64,000 nt of DNA from Setaria digitata (lineage: Eukaryota > Nematoda > Chromadorea > Rhabditida > Setariidae). Each line of letters begins with the position of its first letter. Position 1 is the first letter of the stretch. The notes under the pieces were generated by a model. The model did no database searches. It was not told the origin of the DNA and saw only the letters and a list, made by a program, of their open reading frames with translations. The stretch is taken from NCBI GenBank assembly GCA_003640385.1, contig RCAB01000006.1:186001-250000 (forward strand). Reading direction: 5' to 3'. Positions 39,044 through 50,120 of this stretch are shown here, in pieces. The position numbers and the translations under genes were made by a program.

Positions 39044-40664
39044 TTATCTTTCACTTTTCGAATGCTGAATTAACCATTGCAATGTTATATCTAAAAATGC
39101 TGGAATGAATAATTTATCTGGAGAAGACCAAATCGGGTGTAACAAAGTCTTTCACATTTCACTGTTTTCGTACTGCGGAGGAGTTTCATAACTTTAAAAC
39201 TTATTTTCTAAAACATAGATAACAGTTTCCTACAAGATTTCCGCCAAAATATATCTTAACGTTGTTGTAGTTGTACAGTCTTCTTAAATGAAAATTCAAA
39301 GAAAGGAACCTATATTATCTTTTTCTTTGCAAGATATCGAATAGCAACAAATTTCTCTGTTCTGAATTGCAGACAAGTCCCTGAAAATAATGCTAGATAA
39401 TATTATTTAAGATAGCAATAATTAATGCATATCAAAATAGGCTTCTTATAATCCTTCTTCCACTGCATTACTGCATAATAAGAAATTTAAGAAGTTTTCG
39501 AGTATCTAACAACCACAGCTTACATCCGTTCAATAAGTTGCCGTTCATCAAGGGCACCAGGAAGGTCTTTCTTGTTTGCTAATACAAGTACTGGAATGGA
39601 ATCAAGCTGCGGCTTATCCAGAAGTTGGCTCAACTCATTCCTAGAAGCCTCCAATTTGTCTTCATCAGCAGCATCGACCATAAAAATGATTGCATTGACG
39701 CCTCGACAGTACCTTTCCCACATAGAACGAAATCGAGGTTGTCCACCAATATCCCATAACTTGAAATATGTTTACGTGTCGCAGTTACTTAAGTAATAAC
39801 AAATAAATATATAAAATGGCAAATATTTATTAGTTTGACTGGTGATTTGCCGGACCGAGAGCTGACCAATCACACCTTTCTGCGACAGCGCCACTCGGAC
39901 ACAACGATGATGAAATAACCCGAACGCAAAGAAAAAGAAAAGACACAAAAGTTTCCTGCATGGTAACAAATATCCTAAAAGAACTGCTTCAGCATTTATG
40001 TTAATAGGTGAAGCGACATAACAAATTAGAAGTCTGTTTGACGAATAGTAACCTTACGTGCATCGATCGTTATGCTTGTTGCCGATGTGAATTAGAACAT
40101 ATTTTATAAAATAAGAAATGAGCAGAACTCAGGATTAAATCTCAGGCATATTCAGAGTGACGGGAATGTTTTACCTTTTTACTGCTTTATAGAATTTTTT
40201 CTGTTAATACACCAATGTCCAAAACAGTAACATGGTTATAAATTGAGATCTAAAATCACGTAAAGCATTTCAAAGCTATCGATAAATTCCGAACAACACT
40301 GATACCAAGAAAGGTATAGTCTTACTTTAATTGTTACATTTCCTTTCGTGATTTTACGCATATTGAATCCAACAGTTGGAATCATATCTTCGGTGAATTG
40401 ACCACTCTAAAACCTAGCCTTTTTGCAATAAAAAATAAACAAATAAATGAAACAGTGATCAATTGAAACTGGAACTAATTCATGCTAAAGTTGAAAAAAA
40501 CTACTAAATACAATGTATCTACTAAATACAATCATTAGTACCGCGATAACGTTAACAAACGTAGTTTTTCCAGAATTTTGCAACCCAACAAGCGTTAATT
40601 CCATTTCTTCCTTCCAAAATAAACTCCGAATCCAATCCAGCACACGATTTATCATCGCCAACAT
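39044..40664 (-). CDS. arl-8: ARL8, Arf-like small GTPase, complete five-exon gene
   Basis: ARL8 sits on lysosomes and synaptic-vesicle precursors and, when GTP-bound, recruits kinesin adaptors and the HOPS tether. Exons, in transcript order: 40664-40542, 40406-40326, 39759-39524, 39380-39310, 39090-39044. They join in phase to 185 residues, the length of C. elegans ARL-8. Motifs: P-loop GLQNSGKTT (27-35), switch I PTVGFN, switch [21 protein letters not shown] (from 70), NKKD (130-133) and SCK near the end. The N-terminus [12 protein letters not shown] is the amphipathic helix of ARL8; it lacks the Gly2 that Arf proteins myristoylate, and ARL8 is N-acetylated instead. The protein ends [12 protein letters not shown]. 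All GTP-binding residues are intact. It is tail-to-tail with twitchin and shares no leader region with any neighbour. Confidence 0.96.
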
Positions 40665-40693
40665 CGTTACTCCCCGAGTGACTCAAACCAGAA

Positions 40694-40705
40694 CTAAAAT
40701 TTAAC
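40694..40705 (-). promoter_or_regulatory. Likely spliced-leader acceptor of arl-8
   Basis: On the minus strand AAATTTTAG ends at 40694, 29 bases before the arl-8 ATG, with no coding exon upstream. This is the spacing expected of a trans-spliced leader. Confidence 0.45.
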
Positions 40706-43568
40706 ATATCAACAAATGTTGTATGTTGCTCGCGAATTTTCCAATCGATTTACAACCCTATGGGTAGCAGAACTAACAAGTGGACAAAAAGTGCTAAGCA
40801 AAAAAAGATGCAATCATCATAACAGTTAACAGCAAAATAAAACCGCTAATTTGACTGTAGAAATTATTTCAAGAAATAACACTACCTTGATCCCAAAGAA
40901 AAAAGAAGGGATAGTGAAACCCTGATAAAAATCCATACGACTGATAACGCGGTAGCAGTTACCATTTAAATAACAGTTATCTGATCTCGATATTTGGTCT
41001 CATCTTGTTGTAAAGTATAACTGAGATCAGGGAGAATTCAATTTTCCTGGGTACAATAATACATCAAGAGATATGTGGAGAATTTACCAACTAGACGTGA
41101 TCTGTTTTATCTTATGTTTTTTATTTTCTGTTTTAAGTTTTATCCTACTGTTTATACTGACTAGAAAATTACTCTTGCATATTCCTCACCGTAAGCTACC
41201 TCAAAACAAATTCAGAAAAAATAATAAAGGATAAAATACTTAAGCACTATTGTCTCAGCTGCCAGCTGATAAAAACTAACTTTTGAAATAAAATACACCT
41301 CTTCTAACCAGAGTGAGAAGAATATTAAGCTTTGTCCTTCGAATCTACTCAATCTCAAGAAAAATTCCTTTACAGATAAGGAAATTGCTCATAAAACATG
41401 TCATTCTTAGAATTATCGGGAGATTCATTTTACTCCCTGGTTCCTATTCTTACGTCAAAAAAATACCAATTACAAAAAATTGAAGTTCACTGCTTATCTG
41501 CAGTATCAAAGACTTAACTAAATGAAACTCCACGCTGGATATGAAGAGTCTAAGCCAATGCCACACTTAGCAATAAGACTTGAAAAGTACCTTTTACTTA
41601 AACTTACCCATTACATGCAGTGAACACACACAGACACCACTAGCAACGGTATGAAAAAGAACGAGCTCTGGTAATCACATCATGAATACGACACTGGATG
41701 AAAGTAAGAACGCTAGGGTCCAGGATATGTAATGCAGCTAAATAATTTCTAGTAATACGAAACTATATCACGCTAGCAATACCGAAAGACGTATGACCCG
41801 CAATGTTTCATTTCAGCACTGCAGATCTGCTCTGCATTATGTAATTTTAAGCAGAGGTCAAGTCAATATTTGGTAGTGTGGTCAGTAATGCAGAATAGCT
41901 ACCTACATATGCTTGACACATACCCCCTGCGAACATACTGTTGTGACTCTATACATTCCGTGGACAGTACAACCGAAACACCATTCTGAAGTTTACCTTA
42001 AAAGTATATTATTAGTGGAAATATTGAAAGCCCAAACACTGTCAAAGTTCTGCATCCTCCCCTTCCTTCCAGTTTGCCACAAATCAACGTAAGTGACCCA
42101 CCTAGCTTCTACTATTCTAACCCTTTCCGGAAAGCAATCTACAATAATGCATCTCTATAATGCCGAACTTCTGGGCAATTCAATACCTTACCAACAGAAC
42201 CCCCAGCTTCCAACACACTTCCATCCCAACAGTATCCTACAACATTCTTCTCAAAACATAAACGCAGTTAAAAGCTCAGTCCTCAGAACTGATGACGGTT
42301 CAATTTCCTCACTCTGGTACTATAACGAGAAACCTAGAATTCGCAAATCCCCTATGTTAGCATAGTCTAAGTCCTTCAAACTGTAGTACGTAGGAACAGC
42401 ACTGAGCAATTTACAATTTCCTCTAGCTTTCATCCAGTTCGTAGAATATAAAATTCTTTATTGTGCAACAACATTCATAAGACATTGAAAGCGGAAATGA
42501 ATATATCAATAACGTAGGATGATATGTTAAGTCAAACGAGAGATCCAAGATGAAACAGGTACTATGTAGGTTACATATAAGAAAGATTCGGATGTCCACA
42601 AAAACACCGGAAAAAGTTGAAAGTTAAGTGGGGCAAGAATGTACCATAATGTGAAAATGCAAGAATGACATAAGGCAATTAGAAAAGGCAAGAATATTTA
42701 TTGCGAGAAAGATATGGTCGATATATATTATAGCACGGTAAATCTACACGGTTCTGCAAACGATATACAAATACCGTGCTCATCAGTAAAGCTTGATGAT
42801 TTAAATGACGAAAGCAAAAGGACAAGGCTGCAAAGAACAGGACTAAAGAATACAACTACAGGAGTAGCAAAGCTACGGGGAGGAAAAATGCAATCACTCA
42901 CAATTTTTTTTTTTTAACTTAAAAATATATTATCATTTATTCATCTGCCTCAATCCAGATTTTCGATTAAGAAGAAACTACGAACGAATGGTCGATACCT
43001 CACCCAGTTCAATCTTGACAGAGTATCTATTACTGGATATGTTGGAAAAAAAAAATTAGGCACAAGTAATTTAAACAATGAAGGAGCAAAATTTAAAACA
43101 ATATACTTGGAAGCAAGAAATGCGAAAATGAAAAAAAAAAAAAAAAAAAATGAAAATTTATCAAGTGTACAGAAGCAACGCAACACAAATTTATACTACT
43201 AAGAAACAAAACATCCATTTCTATCTATTTTCAAACTACCTATTTGAGGTAAACAAACCAAAACAGATGATAAAAGAAACAAAAAAAAAAAAAATTCCCA
43301 ACACCAAAGCACAGCCACTGTTGCGGGAGAAATATTTAAATCCAGAATAGTCTTCAGCAGCAATGGAAGATGATCCTCAGTAATACCGGAGAATGAGATA
43401 AACCAAACTAACAATATGAAAACTTTTAACCTAACCGGTCACTTTCCCACGAACCTTTGGTGATATCTTCTGTAGATAAGTGAGAAGATCAATCATTTCC
43501 AGATTTTGAAATCTCGTTCCTCTAGAACATCTGACGGATGAACCTCGGTTGTACACGATAGATTAAAG
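40706..43568. other. Intergenic, arl-8 upstream and BED-gene downstream
   Basis: About 2.9 kb of AT-rich DNA. Short plus-strand frames (42093-42365 and 42714-42917) show no domain, codon bias or splice pattern that I can support. Long A and T runs occur near 42904-42916 and 43130-43150. No RNA gene or transposon terminus was recognised. Confidence 0.45.
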
Positions 43569-46500
43569 CTATGAGCACAAATACACAGAATGAATATGCA
43601 TGTTGAGATCAGACAGAAACTGAGTCTCGTCATCAGTGAATGGTTTAAACATTGGAATGGGAGAACGTTTGTGCTCTTCGTGAATCCATTCTAAATTTTT
43701 ATGAACATATTCCACACAGTCTGCTAAATCTGAGCTTCCTATAGACGATGACTGAATGCGCAATCCTGACTGATGCTGTCCATCATCTGAAAGTTTTTCC
43801 AGATGTCGACATGCATAATAGCATCGAGTTAGAAGATCCGTTAACTCCGCCTAAAATAATTCATATGTTGAAATTGTTTGAAATTCCAAGAATGCAGTGT
43901 TCGGAAAAGTTACCAAAAGCAACTTGAACTGACTAAACTCACGTGAGGAAAGATGCATTCACCGATACGTTTCATGAAGGAATCGATGCGAGTAGACAGC
44001 AATGATTCAAAATCTGTACTTGAATCAGTATCTTCGTCACAAAGTCGAATACTATGAGAAAAACTTTGCGATATATTTTGCGCAGAACGAATTGAATTGA
44101 TTACCACACGTTCAAGCTCCTTCTAGAAAAATCTAAGGAATGGTAAAAGATAGCTAAAATATACGTAGATTTTGTAAGAAAAACGTAAGAATTTCCTTAG
44201 AAGTCTCACTAAAAAAAAAAAAAAAGGAAAAGAAGAAAAACAGGGAAAAAACTTTAAGAAAAATCCTTCCCCCTAAAAGAAACCTAATGAATGTCTGGTC
44301 CAAAAAGCTATTTAAAAAGAAAAAAGTATAAAAATGTAACGAAGTTAGTGCCAAACTGTAACTGTTACAAGTCATACCTGTTCACTATATATCGGACTTA
44401 AGGTTGCAAATCCACAGCTATTTTCATTAGAAATAGAATTGCCAGCACTGTAGTCCTTCGCCAGCAATATTGCAGCCAAACTATTCAACCTTGCGCTCAA
44501 ATCGATTTGTCTAAATTTCCTGATAGAACAACTGATCCGTTGTATCGAAAAAAGGACACTTAGACCTACAGTTGACTTCCCAACAGCTAACATGGTTGTA
44601 TTGCTGCTTAATCTAAATCGATAGTCGAAAATTTACTGATTGCTGATGAAGCTAGTCTGTTGCAAAGCGACAGCGTCAAATCTCAGTTGACCAATTAATC
44701 TTGGTAAGATCACTTTATGAAACTGTTCCGTTGACGGAAGCTGATATCTAGGTTGCAAAAAGCGAAGCAAATTCCTGAAGCCGGTGCGACTAATAATTGC
44801 TGGCGACTCGTTATCCAGAAGTAGCATTATACCAATCTACAAATAAATTTTTTCATCTAGACTCTAAAAAAGTCAGCAAAATCGCCAATGAAGGCGCATT
44901 CAACATGATGCTGATAGGTCTTAAAAGATAAAATGCCCTGAAAACAATGTTTCGACAGCTAGCTTCATATCGTTCGTTCGATGAAAGCAAATATTTCACG
45001 CGATAACAACTTTAAACCCACAAAACTTGCAAAAATTGAGGTGGAAAAATAAACTTTCCTTGACAAAAATTCAGCTATTTCAGGTCCAACCCAATGAAAG
45101 AAAAACCAGTAAGATGACAGCTTTATCGACTCTAGTGGTAATAAAGTCACGCAAAATTTAAATAAATAATTCCACGGCTACCAAATCCATTTATCGGTTT
45201 CCAAATTTAATTTCCTCTTCCCCATGATATCCAAGTGACAACAAATTTCTGGATTAAGAACGAGAAAGAGCACAATACGATTTGACTGAATACTACCAAT
45301 CAGTGACTGAGTTCTCCAGATTCAGGGCAACTTCCACAGGGTTATTTCATTGTAGTCCTTAAAGAGAAGACCACAATAACACACACGGTCCATGCTCTCG
45401 CTCCTTTCCAGATCACAAGAGCATCGAAAAGGTGACCTTATAGAAAAGTCTTTGTTGTCAACATATCCCATTCTAACATAAACGATGCTATTCCTGATAA
45501 CAGTTATACACACTAAAAATCTTTTAAAAAAAAAAAAAAAAAAAGGAGGTGATTGGGGGGGGGGTAGGGTTGCAGTTCTCGCGCTAAAACACTGTCTACT
45601 AGAGATTCAGGACAACTCTTTCAAGAGCATTCATTCATTCCACTGAAGCCCTTGAAGACAGTACACAAAATATAAACAACAATGAACTAACCTGATCCGA
45701 AATCCTTTGTGCATCCGGATGATCATCCGGCCATAGATTCCCCCTGAATATCCTAGTTTTTTCTGTCTGTTCTTTGCGATTTTTGCTTTTCGGTTCCATC
45801 CGTAAGTCAACGGCATCGCAACATTCATCAAACTTCGCTTTTTTCTGTTCAGGACCGTTACCTCCATATATATATCGAACGCTGTTTTCAAAATGCTTAC
45901 GCTAAAATTCAAAAATTTTTTTTTTTAGATTAAAGAGTAATACAGTAAATCTAATCTTCACTGTCACATGGCAATTAAGTAAATAAGTAAAAACAATTTG
46001 CCAACCCTAATATCGAATGTAGTAGCGATAATGTTAGCGACCGAATGACTTGTCACATCTTTCGGTTTACTTTTTGTTGAATTATTTTGCTCATTGTTTA
46101 GGTACTGCTTTTCTGAAAACAGCATGATCTAAAAAAAAAAGAAAGAAAAACCTCCACTTGTAACTCAGAATTTTGAAAAAACTAATGGCAAACCTTGCTT
46201 TGTAGTAGGACTATTTTGTCGTGCGGCTTGTAACACCTGGTATTCACTGGAATGACAGCTACGCAAATGACGAATCATACCTGTGGTACTGAAATCCAAA
46301 GTATGTTTACCCAAAGGTTTTCTGCATTTTTTGTAATTTGCACTGGCAACATTGGAAGACGAATCAGTCTGCGTTGTTTAACGAATTTTACCAAAAACCT
46401 CTGCTACAATTTAGCAGGTTGTGGATCTGGGTAATTCAATTAGTTTTATTATAACTTTTATTCCTGTCAAACTGCCATTAGAGTAAAAAGTCAAAATGAC

Positions 46501-46626
46501 GCATTACCTACTATTCGTAGCTTTAATCCTCTTGCAACATATTCTGCACTCAGCAGCTTGTTCTTCACTTGGTAGCTGGATGAAATATTTCCACACCTTA
46601 GCCGTTTTCATAGTGGAACCACCCAT
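43569..46626 (-). CDS. BED zinc-finger protein derived from a hAT transposase
   Basis: Exons, in transcript order: 46626-46508, 46288-46194, 46112-46006, 45901-45692, 44836-44637, 44612-44378, 44122-43943, 43850-43569; phases agree and give about 475 residues. The N-terminus is a BED finger (KVWKYFIQLP, CRICCKRI, then GMIRHLRSCH across the first intron), the DNA-binding domain of hAT transposases and their domesticated ZBED descendants. Exon 5 carries the hAT linker signature GFRNLLRFLQPRYQLPS. I see neither the rest of the RNase-H catalytic core nor the hATC dimerisation block; exons 6-8 are Ser- and Glu-rich with no known domain. It is thus probably a captured transposase front end acting in transcription or chromatin. 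The junction of exons 5 and 6 is abnormal (24 nt, see findings), so a pseudogene or truncated protein is possible. The start is the first ATG in frame after an acceptor at 46709-46710; a second Met is 15 bases on. Confidence 0.72.
44613..44636 (-). other. 24-nt intron-like segment with in-frame stop
   Basis: On the minus strand, exon 5 ends ...AAT CA and is followed by GTAAAT, then 24 bases later TTTAG and an open frame that continues to an unambiguous donor. The segment is a multiple of three and contains TAA in frame. Read as an intron it keeps the protein; read as exon it stops translation after 'SFISNQ'. Ordinary nematode introns are clearly longer, so its removal by the usual spliceosome is doubtful. 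Confidence 0.55.
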
Positions 46627-46708
46627 TCTAAGTCGTTTTTGACAATGTCCAGTATTAACAGTAACAGTTGAAATGCTCGGAAAAGTAGAACCAGTAAATT
46701 TTTGAGCG

Positions 46709-46720
46709 CTGAAATGATGG
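46709..46720 (-). promoter_or_regulatory. Acceptor upstream of the BED gene start
   Basis: CATCATTTCAG ends at 46709 on the minus strand, 82 bases before the chosen ATG. The frame stays open through this stretch, so it is either a trans-splice site with an 82-base leader or the start of an internal exon whose first exon lies further upstream. Confidence 0.35.
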
Positions 46721-48140
46721 GAATACAGAGGGTCAGGACAGCGTGGCTTGAACGCTACAAGTGTCTGCGAAACTGTTTGTTTTCCAATAAAGTTCCAGAT
46801 CAACTTTTAGCAATAAATTGTTTACAGATACCAGCAACATTATTGCAACCTTTAGCTGCTCAATTTCGAACCAAATTATTTTCTGAAATGAAGTCTTGAG
46901 AACCTCATGAACTATGGCATTCTTATTCCTAAGAGAACATAAAATCTCTAGAGTGTCTAGCAAAGACACTGACACAGAGCTTTCCAGAAATTCAAAGCCT
47001 TTTGGAGATGTCTCCAGAGAACTAGATAAAATAATAGGGAAAAACGTTATTAGTTACCTCTCATTACCTTTAAACGAAGTCCTCATCCCCTTCTTCCCTA
47101 TTCTAAAGAGCATATGAATGATCTCCTCTGTCGAAAAACAGGTTAAATCCATCTTCTACATTTACGAATGCAAATATACACAATCATTATGGCCAAGCCT
47201 GGCCAGCAGTGTATCTGAGCGTTTATTTATAACAATGTTTATAATTTCCACATCTATGGTCTGTGCGTTCAGTCTGTTTAACACCTTCCTTCAGAGACTA
47301 CTGCAAACAAGATATCGCCAGGATTCATCCCTTCTGGTGTCAGTTTTTATGGCTGACTTGAACCATAAATATCCTAAGCATCACCTCTGACATGTATTGC
47401 TTATAAGATATTTTTAAGGAACAATAACTGTATCGTTAAATGAAATTTCTGATCACCCACCAAAATCCCAACTTTTCCAGTATGTGTTACGGTATACTTA
47501 TATGGTCAGTAATAAACTGTGAATAAATTCTAAGACTACAAAAGAAGAGGAGAGCTATCAAATTAGCGGAAATCATACGACCGACTAAGCAGAAGACAAA
47601 AGCGTAATGGTATTAAAATAATCATTTCCTTTAGCCAGTTATTTACTACAATACAACTTCTATTCTCAATTCGCTAATGAAAACTCGGAGTTAAAATCTG
47701 CAAAAGTTTTTCTAAAGTTTAAAACAACAAGGAAGAAAAGCCCGAAAATCCCACCACGATCCATGGTACAGCTGTCCGTTCACCACAGTACAGCAGCTTG
47801 CGATTTCAAAACAAGCTGTACAAAGTAGAGATGAACACTGGAACGGCTTTCATAACTATAGAACATACCATGTGAGTTAAAATGATCATTTTTTTAGCAA
47901 CTAATAATTCAGGTGGGGAGGGGGAGAGAGAGAGGGAGAGTAAAGGAGTGGAAGATTAAACCCTGGATAATCAAGAAGATAACTAATTTTTGCACACGAT
48001 CGATGAAAAGACAAGTTCTTTTCAAGAGTAATTATTTCAAGTAGAAGGGTATGCAAAAAAAGTAGTAAGTTTGAAACATCGGAAAATTAAACGAGATGAA
48101 ACGATGGGACATAAAACACGCAGAGTATAAAAAAAAACCT

Positions 48141-48206
48141 TACCTGATAACAACCTCTTTCACCTCAACAGGTTTCTGTTGAGGTGAAAAGGGTTGTTAT
48201 CCGGTA
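48141..48206. repeat. Near-perfect 30-bp inverted repeat with 6-base loop
   Basis: Arms 48141-48170 and 48177-48206 pair at 27 of 30 positions, with one more G-T wobble, around the loop GGTTTC. The inner ten pairs are unbroken (CACCTCAACA with TGTTGAGGTG). The total of 66 bases is the size of a nematode microRNA precursor foldback, but the arms are more perfect than most pre-miRNAs and no flanking stem continuation is seen. A solo MITE-like hairpin or a cruciform is equally possible. It lies about 1.4 kb upstream of the BED gene. Confidence 0.8.
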
Positions 48207-49174
48207 CACTTTTTTTAGATTTTGTCGCAAATAGAAATGATCTGCTTGCTACAAACAAAAGATCTCAGAAAATTGAAACGGAGGGAAAAAATAGAACAGG
48301 GGTCTACATTCGCTTTAGAATATTCATAACAAATTTCCACATTACCACCAAACGAGTATTTCAAACTTCTAATTAAACGAACTCATCTTTCTATCAAAAA
48401 TTGAGAAAAACTGCACTAAAAAAAAAAATAAATAAATAAATAAAGCATCATTAGGTCAAGGGATAAGAAGGTCCCACTTGCTTCTTCATCATTTTACACT
48501 TCACACCGTTTCTTGAGTTACAACGAACTTATTTACGCAACGAACATTACTTATCCGATGGGTATTTTATGAGACTAAATCCTACATTTGAAATAAACGA
48601 AGTCCAGAAGAAGTGAAATAGCTAGTTTACTGTAAAATCGAGATGTAAGCATTAAGTTCTTGAACTCTCACAGCACTTTAAAATAATTTCGTAGGAACCA
48701 AGCGAGTTCGTTTGCAACACTTGTATAAACTAAGGAAAAGGTACCAAAATCTTGATTTTTACGTTAATTTGATTCAAATAAGTAGAAAACCTTAGACGTG
48801 AGTAGAGAACTGAAATTATTGGGGGGCCGTGGATAAATACTGAAATTCATCTAATATTTTTGATCCTTGAAAATGTGTATGAACATGATCAGTCAAAAAC
48901 TACACGGAATTTACTTTGAAAAAAGATTAAACACATATGACTAAATATGGGAAATTCAAAATGCTCAGGGATAAGCTCACTGAAGAACTTATTTCGAAAA
49001 CTGGGATTTTTTGAGCGGCTTAATTTACGGATGATGACAAGATGAATGATTGAACGTTGGAATCATAAAACTGGAAAAATGAGAGAAATAGATGTACTAG
49101 AAAAAAAATGATAATTAATGGGCTTCTCCGAAAATGAAGTATCCAAGTTATTTGGTTCAGTTCAGTAGTCATTA

Positions 49175-50120
<946 letters not shown>

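Noticed and set aside
40660..40700. GTTTGAG in the arl-8 leader, like the 3' end of the SL1 leader
   Set aside because: Only seven bases match and no SL RNA structure or donor surrounds it.
45322..45513. 63-codon minus-strand frame with Cys-rich sequence in a BED-gene intron, first suspected as a retroelement fragment
   Set aside because: No reverse-transcriptase or endonuclease motif can be identified, and it is bounded by stops without splice signals.
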